Shown here in pieces: positions 1-13,637 of a stretch of 64,000 nucleotides of DNA (position 1 is its first letter; every line of letters begins with the position of its first letter). The stretch is taken from assembly GCA_012295275.1 (NCBI GenBank), contig CM022665.1:37661933-37725932 (forward strand), in the 5' to 3' direction. Under the pieces are notes generated by a model. That model was given only the letters and a program-made list of their open reading frames with translations, ran no database searches and had not been told where the DNA came from. The position numbers were made by a program, and so were the translations under genes. The DNA is from Chrysomallon squamiferum. Lineage: Eukaryota; Mollusca; Gastropoda; Neomphalida; Peltospiridae.

Positions 1-78
1 CACTGTACGATTCTGCAGCACCTACAGAGTCTCATACACTCAGAGTGAATTAATTTAACACATTTTTAATTTTATCAG

Positions 79-150
79 GAAACCAAGGCAACTGTGCGTT
101 ACGAAACTGTGGTATTCATCAAAACAACATCTGTGATCGAGTCATTGTAG
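79..150 (+). CDS. Possible last coding exon of an unidentified gene
   Basis: After a plausible acceptor (tract ending ATCAG at 78) there are 23 open codons and a TAG stop at 148-150. The peptide is rich in T and V and ends V-I-E-S-L. I do not recognise the family. The sequence just upstream (3-44) is also open in one frame and ends at a GT, but joining the two would need a 34-nt intron, which is too short to be credible, so I treat 1-78 as intron. AT-rich non-coding DNA that looks like 3' untranslated sequence follows. The call rests only on splice-site shape and coding-like composition; it could be chance. Confidence 0.35.
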   Translation, partial: ETKATVRYETVVFIKTTSVIESL

Positions 151-472
151 TTGTAAAACGATAATTATGCTGCCCTGTACAGATCAAATCTTTTAAACAA
201 GTCTGGATTTTAGATTTAATATAAACATTAAACAAAAAAATTATAAAAAAAAATTAAAAAAATATGTTAACAAAATACGCATATGAATTGATTTTTTGAT
301 TTTCATCTCTGTTTCATTTGTGAAGTCATCTCTGTTGTTGAAATTATGTGGGTGTCTTTTTGTCGAAGTGTCTGTGTATACTGAAGTAAAAATGTGAGCA
401 TCACTTCATAGTTCTTTTTAAACAGAAATATGAATGTAGATGACACTTTGTCAGGTTAATCTCTATTGTTGG

Positions 473-478
473 AATAAA
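473..478 (+). terminator. Candidate polyadenylation signal AATAAA
   Basis: First AATAAA hexamer after the possible terminal exon, about 320 nt beyond its stop. It would fit a short 3' UTR, but such hexamers are common in DNA this AT-rich. Confidence 0.2.
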
Positions 479-1673
479 CATTGTCTTCAGTTTATAGAAT
501 TATACGTGTAAAACTTCACTGTTTTAAATTGGAAATGCAGTCAGAATTCTCAGTGGTTAAAGTTCTCAAGGATCTTTTGTCTGCATGTCATATTCTAATT
601 TTTCTGTTCAACAGAAATATTCTTGTTTGAGAAGCAGCTGAATATATACATTAACACTAAACTATAATCAAAAAGTAACTATGAAGTTTTACATCAAAGT
701 GGTGTGAAGTATTTTCTCTGAAGATTTTCCGTCTTTTTGTTCTTTTTTGTTGTTTTTCTTGAGACAAATATGTGTACTTCATAATAGTGTAATTTCTATA
801 AATTGTAATGTTCAGTGCATACTGTATTTAAAACCAAAGATTTTTCTGAAGCCTTTAAAGCAGTTTATATATTTTGTTCAAAAAACGTTTTGTCATTTTC
901 TGAAGAAATATTTGACTCGTACATTTTTCTTCAGTTTATAATTTAATTTTTAAATTTTTTAAAATTATTATTTGGGGTTTTTTAAAGTACTAAAGATATA
1001 TTTTAATTAATCTCTGATAATTTTGTTATTCAATTGTAACAGCATTAGCTTGTTAATATATTATTCAATGAGTCAATCTGATTTTCAGTTTTTTCTTAAA
1101 ATTATGAATAACTGTCACATACATACAATTTTTATTTTTATTTCATTTGCCAAATACTTTTGTTTTTTATATTAACTAATAAGAGAAATTATTTGAATTT
1201 TGTTTTTTAAATTACAGATTGAAAATGGCAAAATACTTTCAGTTAAATGCAGAAAACAAATTTTATAAAAATTACAAAATAAATAAAAATGTTTCTCAAA
1301 TTTTTATTTTTTTATCCAATTTCATTTTGTTTATTGATATTTTATTATTATTATTTTTTATCAATATAATTTTATTTTTATTTTTTTTAAATGTAAAATT
1401 TTGAAAGAAAAAATATTCTGATTTTATACTGCTAGCTACTTTAAATTTAATACTTCTGTTTGCATAATAACAATGCTGTTTATATTAACAGTTATGTTTT
1501 GTTTCAGTATGGAATTCATTAACGTTACAGGATAGATTTTGTTTTTAATGCTAAAATTTTGATACATCTCATATATGTCATTGTCATTCTTTAAATTTTT
1601 TTAAATGTAATAGATGACCATTGTTGCATACAGTCTTCCTATACAAATTATCCCTTTTTTTTCTTCTCTTTTT

Positions 1674-1675
<2 letters not shown>

Positions 1676-1709
<34 letters not shown>
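1676..1709. repeat. Poly-T tract
   Basis: About 34 consecutive T, preceded by a T/C-rich run. Confidence 0.9.
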
Positions 1710-1711
<2 letters not shown>

Positions 1712-4700
1712 GTCTTCCCATTTTCTTATTCAGATTTCTCATTTCTTGTTAATTTTGGGTCTTTTCTGCATTATACATGTTAACTAACTTCTTTGACATT
1801 AGTGATGTGAAATAATATATAACGGAAATGTATTGTAGTTTGGAAGATAATTTTAGAATAAGTTAAAATTTTGCTGTGATTTACACTATATCTGATGTAT
1901 TCAAAAACATGGAAGCATTCATTAATTATTTTTGACAGAAAAGGTTAAAAAAAAAAAAAAGATATTCTGAAAAAAGTCTTTTTTTACTTTTTAACTTTTT
2001 GGGGTCTTTTTTTTGTTTGTTTTTTGTTTTTGCTAACACTAAACAAAATACAATAATAGCAAACCTTTAGTTTGCTAAGGACCAGCCAAGGTTTTTAATT
2101 TTAAGTTTTTAAACTGAAATGTTTATTTGAATAAATTGAAACAAAAAAGTTTTTTTTACCATTCTATAGTCATGTTACGTTATTATTTATACAATAAACA
2201 GTAAAGATGATTAAGGCAGTTTGCTTGGTTTACAACAAAACATAATATTTGTACATATATTAGGCAATAATTTATTAGCAATATTAATTAGTTGAAACTT
2301 GGTTAGAAATATTTTTTTCTAGATTCTGTTTGCTTTATTATTTATATACATGTACCAGATCATGTTTAGGTAGAAATTTTTCAGTATATTTTGTTTTCCT
2401 TAGATTTTATTTTATATTTACTGGTTTTTTCTGCTTGTCCAATGGCTTAAGTGCACTTTCCTCCAAAACAGTTTGGTCCTGTTTTTGTTATTCCAATGAC
2501 AAATCAACAAACAATTTAATGATGAAATTTAAATTAAATTAAAAACAAAATAAATAGCAATAAATTTATAATATTTAACAGTTTTAAATATTTCATTTAC
2601 ATGCAGGATTCATGTATTTTGAAATTTGTATTAAATTTAATATTATTTGGCAAATTTAGTAGATTTCTCTTTATTTGTTAGAATCCATTGACTTCCTTTT
2701 CAAAGTTTAAAAAGTATTCAAGCAAAATTATTTTTAAGGATTGGTATGCAATTATTTATATAACAGTAATTATTTAAAAGGTAGTAATTTATGGTGATAT
2801 GTGGATATCTTAAAATCAGCTGTAGATGATGTAAATTAATGCCAGTTCAAGTTTCAATCTTACATCTGGCAAGCCGAAATTTTCTGAAAACATAGGTTTT
2901 GTTGATTGTTATGTTTGATGATAAAGTGCAGTGCACTAGTTATATTTTTGTTTTTCTGTATTTTTATTATTATTACTCTATTCTATTCTATTCTTTTTTC
3001 TTTTTTTTCATCTGATAAATGGTGTTGGTGTGATAAAAATGTCTGTTTTATGTGGTGGTTATTTCATCTGGATACAGTTAATCATGTAAAAAAAAAAAGT
3101 TTTTGTTAAATGTAACTAATATTTAGCATTGTTGTTATTTGAAATTTATTAAAAAGATGATGTTTTTCTAATGCTTTTCTGTACATGTATACTACATTGT
3201 TAAATTGTTTTATTTTTATTTTTTATTTACTTACTTATTCTTTTCTTTTTTAAATTTATTATTAGGTTTCTATATTTTATTTTTTATTTATGTATTTGAT
3301 CATGGTTTTTTGTTTTGTATTTTTTAAATGTATTGTTAGGTTTTATTTTATTTTATTTTGTTAGATGATGAAACTTGTTGTTGATGTTTTTAATTTGTTG
3401 TTCCATGCAAATGTTTTATCTTTGAATACACAGAATGAAATTAATGTCAAGTAACTTTCTTCATTTGAAATCCGCAACAGCTAATATCTTATAGACAAAC
3501 AGAAAGTGTATCAGACTTCTCATTCACTAGAAATCCTGATCAATAAGCTTTTTGTTAAGTAGTCAATAGTATTAAAATGATAATTTACTGTTAATCTAGC
3601 ACACAAATTGGTCTGCAGATTCACAGCTTGAAATTTCTTCGGCAATATGGCAGTTTTCTCTTAATCTGGCAGACAAATTCATCTAATAATTCACAGCTTG
3701 AAATCTCATGTGTATATTACACAGAATTTCTCTCCTTCATAGGTGAAAATGATCTTTTGTACTTAAAGCTGTTACTGAAGGTTGGATTTTTAATTTGTCT
3801 CACAAAAGCCATTGTTGTTCTGTTCTTCATCTTGTGTCTTGTACAGATGTTATTTTATACTCTATATAATACACAGCACCTTGGTGTTTTCATTCAGTAT
3901 CTTGAATATAGTGGATTTATGTAAACAATGTCAAGACTGCCATGGATTCCATTGAATACATTTTGCAGAATGTATAATGAGTAATTATCTTTATCTGTTC
4001 TCTAGGTAATCACCTAAAATGTTTGATAATGTCTGTTTACTATTTTTTTTTCTCATTTATTCTTGATGGAATGTTGGTGCTGCTGGTAATATTTACCAAA
4101 CCTATATTTTGTATATGTCTGGTATCAGATGTTATTGGAATGTTTGAGAAAGTGTCACATGTATGATGTTTCTGTTGTTCTGTACCGTCTCTCCGTGTAT
4201 GGATTGTTGTGCTGTGAAAACATTTGTGTTTGATATAAAGGGGTGTTCTTGCTTTGTGACACATTTTCTGACATTTAAAAAAAAAAAAATGGTTGCTGAG
4301 TAAGTACATGTGTCAAAATGATACGAACAAATAACCCAGCTTCCGTTGATTGTGGTTGTTATATTTCAATGTGTAATGTCTGGAAAACATTTGTAGTGCC
4401 AACATCTTTTTCACAGTGTTTGAACAGAAAGATACAGATTTACATTAAAGCAACATACGAATTTAAAAAGTTGGTTTTGTTAATTAAAGGATTTGTTTTA
4501 AAGTTCATAACAAAATGTTATAGTACAGGCAGGATAGCTGTATCATACAACATTTTTGTTGATTGTTTAATTTCACAACTAAATATTTCCATACCATTAT
4601 GTTATATTTTTATTTATTTTATTTTTATTTTTTTTGTTCACATTACAGAATTTTTAATGGGACATATAAATATTTAGAAAATGTTTTGCACTGTAATTAG

Positions 4701-5037
4701 GGCATAGTAATGGGCATTAGTATAGTGATTGTTATTTTCACCAAATGAAAATGTGTGATTATTGTAATTGTTTCTATGTGTTCTGTTGTATAATATTCTC
4801 AGGAGGAAATAATTTATGAATAATTAATAAGAATCATTATAATTATTAATACCAAAACAGTCTGGGTTTTTTTGTGTTTTTTTATCACAAGATGTGCATT
4901 ACCAACCAATTAATTAATGTTTAAGAAAACGTGGAAGAAAATCTAATTGTTAGAGATAATTGTGTGTTTCTCATGTTCAAGGGGGAAAAAAATGTTTTCA
5001 CATTTATATCACCACATTTATCAATTGTTTGATAGTG

Positions 5038-5107
5038 TTGTGTGTCTGTCTGTCTGTCTGTCTGTCAGTGTGTGTGTGCATGTGTGTGTGTGTGTGTGTG
5101 TGTGTGA
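5038..5107. repeat. Compound (CTGT)n / (GT)n microsatellite
   Basis: Tetranucleotide CTGT repeats pass into a GT dinucleotide repeat. Confidence 0.9.
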
Positions 5108-8100
5108 CTAACTGTTGATTGTTACAGGTGTTGCTCTAATATTCATCTCTGTTCAGTTCTGTTTTGGTTATGTGCACCTTGGCCAGTGTGATGTCTTGAA
5201 CATGTACAGTTTGCTGAAGTACAGAGCAGTATGATAACTCAGTGTTGCATAACATGTGACATTTCAGCAAATGCTGTTGTTAATGTTTGAGTTTTTATTC
5301 ATTTTAATCGACAAATTTTATCATCTTGTTTCGTAATAACATTATCTAGTTACAATTATTATTTTAATTATTAATTTTAGTCTTTTTTTTATTTTTATTT
5401 TATTATATATCATATATTCATTAGTGCCTTTTTTTCCCCCTCCCCTTTTTATTTTCCTTCACAAAAAAAAAAAATAATAAAAATTATTATATCCCTTGTT
5501 CTTTTAGAAATAAGTAATTTATATATGTGTTTACTGTTTTACCCGTTGCACCACTTCTGAACAGTGTTAACTATTTTTCAGCTGTGAAAACATAAGCAAT
5601 TTATTACTATTATTATTTATCTTCTGTTTAATTCATCAATATATCTGATGCAAGTTGATTTTGTTTTGTTACAAATGAATCTGCATTTTATGCGAGCACA
5701 GATGTGATTATTGTTGTCTGTGTGGTTGACATGTTGAACTATTTTCTTTCAATTATATTTCATTTTTTTAAAGTGTTGCATGGTTATGTGGGTAGACTGT
5801 GTTGGCTGACATCAATCAGCATCTTGAAACAAGCTGCTGTTTAATTGTTGATGTGTAATAAATGCAGAAAAAAAAAGAAAAAAAATGTATCAAAATTTAA
5901 TGACTTTTGTTGTTTTTCTTCATGCTGAAATGATTAGGCTTATACTTTTTATTATTACTATTATTATTATTTATTTATTATTATTAAATATTATTATTAT
6001 TATTATTAACAACCTAACAATAACTTCATATCAAAAATGTATAAAACTGGTATATCTAGACAAGCTGACTTCAGAGACAAATATGAAACGTGCTGGGTTA
6101 CAGGATCCAGCCTTCCTTAGTGTCCTCATCTGACTGAAGTTAATGCCTTCACAGGTTTATCAGATGCTATTGTGTGTGTCTCTCCTGTTTGTGAGGAGAC
6201 GCACATGAACAAAAACAACACTTGGTAACAATTAATAATAAAATGAGTTGAAATATGTATTCATTCAGTGCATTTGTCTATTTCCCAGTCCAAACTATCC
6301 TTCATTTTTGGATTAAGAAATCTGTATTAAATGGTTTTCATTCCAATAGGAAAGTGAAGATTATAAAAGATCTCATCACAGAAGTAGCCCTTGAAGCAGT
6401 GGCAGCAAATTCCTTTTCTGTGTTATCAACATACCTGATGTACAAGAAGCATGGTTGATACTTAAAATGTGTTGGGATACTATTAAACACACTCATAATT
6501 GAATGTTTAATGTCATTCTTATCTACAAAATGAAACATCATATATATGTTATATGAAAACACAGAAACTAATATTTCAAAAAACAAATTGGCAATAATAA
6601 CACCAAAAAACAATTTTTTTATTCTATTTATTAAGTGTGAATATTACAAACAAAGCATGATGGTTCAAATACAAAACAACTGTATTTATTACCACCAGTA
6701 AAAACAAATTTAAAAAGGCTTAACATGCTTAATAACATGAAATTTAACACATGTATAAAATGTTTGTAAAAGTGTAAAATGTAGAAATATTAAAATTATC
6801 TTAATTTAAGGCACTGTGCATATAATACATATATATTGATTTTTAATTTTTTTTTTTTTTTTTTTTTTTTGATGTACAAATCACCTGGTACATAATTACA
6901 TTGTTTAGTGTACATAGTAAATAAATGATAACATTATAAATACCTGGTATGACAATAACCGACCACTTTTGAAAAGCAGTAGATTACTCTAAAATTACCC
7001 ACAAATCATCATTAGTTTGTACACCTGTAGCTATTAGTACTTATACCACCATATTTATTACATATTCATTAAGAATTTTTCACATTCAGCTAAACATAAT
7101 AATAATCTATCACAAAAACACTAACCATATTCATTTACAATGGAAAATTTACAATGGTAATAAAAATAACATTTGTAAAATGATTAAAATTTTAAAACTT
7201 AAAAGATGAATACGCATGTATCTCACAGGTGTAACATATGTGTCTGTTATTGTAAAAATACTAAATAAAAAATACTAAATGTATACATGATGTGCCAAAA
7301 GTATTTTTTGAAACAGAAACTGGTAATCTTTATTTATCAATAATTCAGTTTTGTTTCTTTTCATTTAAATAAATAAATAAAACTGCAAATTCAGAAGTGA
7401 CAATTTGTACCAGTTTATGAATAGTAACATAGTGACATATAAAATTACTTTTTAAGCTGAATCCTCAAACTAAAAAGATTAAATGACAATACTGATATGA
7501 CATTAACTATAAAAAGTTATATATAGATAATACATTACAACAGATAAAATCCATAAAATGTAATATAAATACAACACAGGCACTTTAAAGATCAAATATT
7601 AGTGTGTCTTGAAATTAAACTGGGTATGTCTCTCATCTAAAATAGAATTATGTTGGTTAACACCTTGCAAAAATGTTTACAACCTGTGTTAAATTTATCG
7701 GCTTTGTTAACAGTTTGTTGTATTTTTGAGCATGTCAGGATCCAAGAACAAATTTTATCATATACATTATTTCTGAACAGTTTTGCTGTGAAAATAATTA
7801 TATTAATCAACATATAGCTTTACATATAGATGTCACAAAAATGTGCATAGTTATACACTTCTGAATATATGATTTATGCTATATTCAGTAACATAATACA
7901 GCACATGTGCGTATATCTGTGTGTGTGTGTGTGTCAAATGTTCCTTTATATTTCTTTAAACAATTATCAATCAATAATGAATCATAAAACCTTTTTTTTT
8001 TTTTCTTAATTACTATTGAAATATACTATTTTTCTTCATACATATAATGAAATAAATTATGAATAAATGTCATTTTTGATGCAATATATTCCAAATCCAA

Positions 8101-8231
8101 ATATATATAAATCTTTCCCAGATATAAAAAAAAAAAACAGCTAAAAGAAAAAGACTTCCTCACTGTAAGTATTAAACCTGCTCCTGCTGTCCTCAAGAAC
8201 AGTACCAGTTTGCCCTGGTCTCCATCATTTT

Positions 8232-11200
8232 TCAAATTTTTTTCAAAATCAAATTCAGGTCCTAATTTAAAAAAAAAGAAAAAAATAGAAAAAAAAAAAA
8301 AAGAATTATTGTAATTCATTACTATAATAACCATCTTCAAATTAATTTTTTGTGTTATTAATTCATTTGTTAGTTCTTATTTTGATTACCTTTTTTCCAT
8401 GATCAAATCCCTGGCTTCTAAAGGCATCCACCATGGCAGCTGGTCTGTAGACACAAATAAATGCTCTGCGAGGTTTATCAGTGGCATTGCCACGTGTGTA
8501 GTGCAGTGTGCGACCAAAGTGTAATGTGCATGAACCAGCAGAAATCTCCGCAGGTATCCCTTCATCCTGTACAGTTGTAAAATATAATCAGAAATAGTTT
8601 AAAATACAGTGTTGGCATCCCTTATCTGAAATTCCAAAATGAAAAAATCTCCACAATCAAAAACTTCTTTTCTAGCAGCCACGATAACAATAGCTTATAG
8701 TTTTCAATGGTTTAATGTACGTGAACTTTATTTTGTGCACAAAATTATTTTTGAATATTGTATAAAACTACCCGCAGGCTACATGCATATGTTGTATGTG
8801 AAATATCCCAATATCTGAAAAATCCCTAAATCCTTCTCTTTCAGCTACAAGCATTTCTCAGATAAGATGTGATCAACCAGTACTAACAGTCACCAAATAT
8901 TTTCAGTTTAGAAGTTGAATTGATCCTCATCACTAATATGTCAACACATACCTCACTTCCACGACACATCCTCACATGGGTTCCTTCCTTAACAGCCCAG
9001 TGAGGCTGCAATCCTCGTTTATGTGAACCAGGAACAAACCACATACATCCATTATCCTTGGTGGCATCATCCAGTGCAGTCTTAAGAAATAAATATTAAT
9101 ATAAAAGCAAAGATACATACATACACACACACACACACATACATATTATACATATATACATACATATATACATACATAATATTTCTTTGTGCTGGAGTAC
9201 ATAGATACATTCATTCAGTACATACATAAAGAATGCAACATACATGCTTACATACATAAATATACATTTATAAAATATTTCATTTTCTTTTGTAAGTAAT
9301 TTGTAACAAGTAACAAGAACAATGTTATGGACAGTGGGTCACTGAAATACACGTTTTAGTCTTTGGTGGATTTCAAACAGTTCATTTAATGATTAATTAA
9401 TTCTGAAATTATCTTCTCTAGTTTAAATAACCCTTCAGATATTCATACCCAGAAACTTATGGATCTAGTATCATCCACTTTTGGCCAGTATGATTCATCT
9501 TGATGCCAAGGAGTTGGTGTGTCTGTGTGAGGACCCTAAAAATTATTTTTAAAAATTAAATTAAATTAACAAATGTTTTTTTTTTTTTTAAATGTGTCAG
9601 ATGTTTCATTCATCCTTTTGTTAACAATATCATACATTTTACATTTGGATAAAATGGCAAAGTTCTGCTGTCTTTAATGGCTGTGGAAAACATCAAAGAT
9701 TATTATTACTTTTTTTTTTTCATTACAAAGAATTATATTACTATTAGTACTATATAGAGATAACAGTAATAATTTATTTAAATAGTTATTGACAGACAAA
9801 GTAACAACAACAACAAAAATGAATGAAAGAAAAGAACCAACTGACAGACTTTAGAAAAAGAAATGACAAAATTTACAAAGAAAAAAAAAAATGTGAAATT
9901 GACTGTATTAGAGAAAAAAATAAATAAAAATGAGATGAAGTATGATGGAGGAGAGGAAGTGAGACAGTGAAGAAATATATTGGGAGACTCAGGTAACATG
10001 AAGTGAAAGACTAGGAGATAAGGAGTTTGTGTAAAAAAATCGTTTTACACCTGTAACAAAATAAGCATAAATAAACATGAACATCAGCTAGTGCTTGTGT
10101 GTGTAATCAATCATATAACGAAAATGTTAAGTTTACCTTTGAAATCATCATATCAAAATCAAATGCTGCATCTTCACCTATCAGTGCTTTGGCAAGAATT
10201 TCTGTTCTCTTGTGAAGTGGTCCCTGAAAAAGAGACACTAATACAACAAATGAAAAGTAACATAATACATTACACTAACATTTAACTCTTACAGGGTGCT
10301 TCAGTGACACCCTTCTTATGTAACATTCAAAGATCCAGTAAGAAATCTGAAGTCATTAAAACTTGAGATTATAACTAGGGTACTGGAATATTAAGCTGAC
10401 CTCATGGAGAACATTTAATCCAAGGTGGGCATCATTGTTAAGTAAAGCTAATTTATCTTTTTAATGATTATCATCACCTTTATGTATAATTTAAAAGTAA
10501 AAAAATAAAATTTTTAAATTTTATAGAATTCACAAATAACATTTTTAAATAATAATAAATAAACATTTTTTTTAATGTGATATTATAAAAAATAAATTTA
10601 CCTCTGTCAAGTTACTGATATATTCACTTGGCCACATAATCTGACAAATGTTTTCTGTTCCTTTTTGTTTTGGGAGTTCTGTAATAAATAAATTAATGAA
10701 ATGTAGATTAATCACAACTCAAAGCACACTCATAGTTTTTATTTATTTATTTAAATATGTTTGTAAACAATAAAATTAGCAAATAGTTTCTGGTAATTCA
10801 ACAAAAATTAAACATTCCTAAACACAGAGCAAAATTAATTTATTAAAATAACTGACATTCAATTTCAAATTTATGAAATAATTACCATGGTTTCCAAGAT
10901 CATGGCGTCGAGAACTTGCATCAATCTGACCACTCAGCATTTTTTTTACAAGATCTATAAACAACAAATGAAAATATTTTTAAATAATAAATAAATATTT
11001 ACAAACTTCTGAAACTGATTTCAGATTGTTAAAAAGAAACTATCTATTTATCTATCTGTCTATATATATATATATATATATATATCTAGTAAGAAAAATA
11101 TAAGAAAAAACAATCTATGAAACACAACAAAGAAATTGGATAATAAAATTACAATAATAAGTATTTAAAATAAAATGATTTGATTCAACCATTTGTCTTG

Positions 11201-11541
11201 ATACTTGATTTTCAAATACCTTGGTATATGGCTACTTCTTCTTGGTTTATGATGTTATTCACAATCTAAATTAAAAATAAAAGGTTATTATTATTATGAT
11301 TTTTAGTAGTAGTAGTAGTAGCAGCAGTAGTAGTGGTAGCAGCAGCAGCAGGAGTAATGGTAACCATAATAATAATCAGTATTTCTTTCTTTGATATTAT
11401 TTAATACTATTACTGTTAAGATTTGTACTTTATTTAATGAACATTAACTGTTACCATGTATCCATCTTGGTTGTATTTTGCTCTCCATTCAAGTAAGGGT
11501 TTTGATGTTATCCATTGTTCTGGGGTAGGGCCTGGGGCCAT
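8232..11541 (-). CDS. Phytanoyl-CoA dioxygenase (PhyH) family protein
   Basis: Nine coding exons on the minus strand: 11541-11455, 11265-11220, 10954-10886, 10678-10602, 10223-10137, 9535-9449, 9080-8952, 8566-8390 and 8261-8232. The sum is 789 nt, 262 residues, with phases matching at every junction. The start ATG is directly preceded by an in-frame TAA. Family evidence: PWHQDESYW supplies the Fe(II) pair H133 and D135; FVPGSHKRG is the usual strand motif; H216 in LHFGRTLHYTRGN is the distal iron ligand; R227/R228 are candidates for 2-oxoglutarate binding. The expected role is an Fe(II)/2-oxoglutarate-dependent hydroxylase. The substrate cannot be told: the family includes phytanoyl-CoA hydroxylase, PHYHD1 and ectoine hydroxylase. 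I see no obvious C-terminal SKL-type peroxisomal signal; the end is I-L-K-K-I. It is head to head with the MpaB-like gene. Confidence 0.88.
8607..8885. mobile_element. Tigger/pogo-like miniature DNA transposon relic
   Basis: Lies in the last-but-one part of the dioxygenase gene, in the intron 8567-8951. Its left end reads CAGTGTTGGCATCCCTTATC and its right end is a diverged inverted copy (TTTCTCAGATAAGATGTGAT), with a TA just outside the left end. An internal stretch, including GCACAAAATTATT and ATATTGTATAAAA at about 8737-8766, agrees in order with the mammalian Tigger/MER2 consensus as I remember it. No transposase frame is present. Confidence 0.6.
9116..9180. repeat. (CA)n/(CATA)n microsatellite
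   Basis: CA and CATA units in an intron of the dioxygenase gene. Confidence 0.8.
11061..11086. repeat. (TA)n microsatellite
   Basis: TA repeat in an intron of the dioxygenase gene. Confidence 0.85.
11302..11353. repeat. (AGT)n/(AGC)n trinucleotide repeat
   Basis: AGT units interspersed with AGC, in the intron between coding exons 1 and 2 of the dioxygenase gene. Confidence 0.8.
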
Positions 11542-12090
11542 TTAATAGGAGGATATTTATCTACAAAATAACATTCAGTATATCTATTATAATCAATAAT
11601 TGTAATATTAATTATTGTACATCAGACAGGCTATGTAACAGTTAATCAGTTTTTTGCAAATAACATAGTTATAAAGTTTAGACTGTTCTTGTTTCCTTCT
11701 GACATGTCCAGATGTTCTCAGAATCTTCCAGCTCTTATAATAAGCCTAATTTAACTGCAGCAATCTGTGAAAAGGTAACCAAGACAGTAAAATTTATATT
11801 GTCTTCTTTTATTTTTATTTAATTATATTCTTTGAAATGTCTCAACCACCAGTTTATGACCATTTTTGTGTGGTCAGTTGAATGGCCATTATGCACACAT
11901 TCAACAGTTTTCCATGAGTCTCAAGCAAATCTGTTTTAGGCACTGCACAGAATAATTAGATAATAAAGAAAAAGAAATTGTATCGGCCATATGTCAATTA
12001 CATAAAGTAACTTAGTAAGATAAAATAACTTGCTTTGTCCAGTACGATTTTTATTAATACTTTTGAGCTTTTGATAGTTGTTAACTGATA

Positions 12091-12125
<35 letters not shown>

Positions 12126-13402
12126 TCTCTGTTATGTTTATAACTAAATAAATAAAATAAAATCATTTCTTCAGTCATAAACATTAGTAACCTAATAAAA
12201 AAAAAATACATTTTCAAAATATGCAAGAAAAAACAAAACAGTAACAACTACTGTAGTTACTAATTAATAAGTTTATTTGTGCCACTTGTTTTACTAGTCA
12301 TTCTCAAATTTTTTAATATATTATATTCTTCTCTGCCACAGGCACTGTGACATGGCACATTAAGTGTAAACCTTTCACCCCATAATTAACTGGTTCAAAC
12401 ATTCGTGCATTTTCGGTGGACATCGTTTGCAATCGCAATGGCTATTATTCCGAAGCGTGATAAAATCAATAAAATAAATTATTAACAATTCAGGAGAACG
12501 TACGTATTTTATTTTGGTGTAATTATTATTAATTTCTGCATAGAAAGTTTAATAATTCCGTTAAATACTTACCGATTGTTGTCATGATAATTAACTGGGG
12601 TTTTTACTTTAAGGGGTGGGGGTTACAAATTAGTAACACAAATGTTCTGGTTATTACCGAAGGTTTTGATTATCGGGTAGGTAAGTCTGTCAGAAAGTGT
12701 GCCCGTCGTAAACGTGCTTCACAACAGCTAGCTGTGATTAGCACGTTAATTTTTTTTCATTCATTCATTCATTCATCGGGTAGATAACTCTATTAATAAA
12801 TACCGACGAACTTGTCGTTGTCAAAGTTAAAATATTAAGCTATTAATGTTTCATAAAGAATAACTGATAAAACTCAAAATGACTACAAAATATTGTATTT
12901 AATATAGTATTGTTACGTATATATTAAAATTCTTTAGCTTCCATACGCTGCCTTTGTGTTTGATGGGAATGCCTGGTTTATATGAATGGGCAAGGTTTTC
13001 TTTACAATAAAAAAATGCGTCTTGTCTATTGAATGCTGTTTATTTTATTTCACATATATAAATTAACACACTACTAAAGCTGGTCTTCGTAACATGAATA
13101 AATTGTTTAGCAGCAAATAAGCGTACATATGGCAATATAAATAGGCCTAAATGCTGTTAGGAAATTCTTTATCTTTCCAAATTTGTATTTAATTATTTTG
13201 AGCGACTTACCGTCACTCATGACAAAGTATAAAAATACATTAATGCTGTTACAAAACACCAGAACGCCACATAATTACCCCTTTTCATATGGATAATTAC
13301 GTCATCACGTACTTAATAGAAGAGCAAATCGGTACGCAGTGACATCACGACAGTAGAGAAATGACGGCCTTATTCTTGTTATACCATAACTGCCCCTACT
13401 GT

Positions 13403-13434
<32 letters not shown>

Positions 13435-13637
13435 AAAAAATAATAAATAATAGTTATGATGGGGACAGTGGTGGTGATGGTGGTGGCAGTAATAGTAATT
13501 GTAAAAAAATATTTAAGCAAAGTTATGTTTGAAATATAAATAGAAAAAAGTAGTATTTTTTGGTTTGTTTATTTGTTTACTTATTTATTCACAGGCTGAA
13601 GATATAAAGCATTGTTTAGTAAAACACAGCAGATAAA
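11542..13637. promoter_or_regulatory. Shared upstream region of the divergent dioxygenase / MpaB-like pair
   Basis: About 2.1 kb separates the two start codons. It probably holds non-coding first exons for both genes: an acceptor at 13593-13594 lies 43 nt before the plus-strand ATG, which implies an upstream 5' UTR exon. The stretch 12380-12800 and 13190-13380 is less AT-rich than its surroundings and is a likely place for transcription starts. It also contains a (TA)n run at 12094-12124 and a (CTA)n run at 13403-13434. Confidence 0.45.
13297..13304. promoter_or_regulatory. CRE/ATF-like site TTACGTCA
   Basis: Exact TTACGTCA inside the divergent intergenic region, about 330 bp before the MpaB-like ATG. 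The same octamer occurs in the F-BAR-like/ABHD12 divergent region. Function is inferred only. Confidence 0.35.

Larger units (their letters stand above)
151..8231. other. AT-rich 3'/intergenic stretch without a recognised gene
   Basis: No open frame here looks like a conserved protein, and I found no chain of in-phase exons. The DNA is strongly AT-biased with many poly-T and poly-A runs. The left part may be 3' UTR of the gene ending at 150; the right part (about 6.6-8.2 kb) may contain 3' UTR of the minus-strand dioxygenase gene. Confidence 0.5.

Noticed and set aside
1-44. Open codons that could join the exon at 79
   Set aside because: The intron between them would be 34 nt, below what animal spliceosomes are known to handle.
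8026-8340. 104-codon minus-strand frame overlapping the last dioxygenase exon
   Set aside because: The upstream exon ends in phase 0, which sets the frame to D-L-N-L-I-L-K-K-I and a stop at 8232-8234; the longer frame is out of phase.
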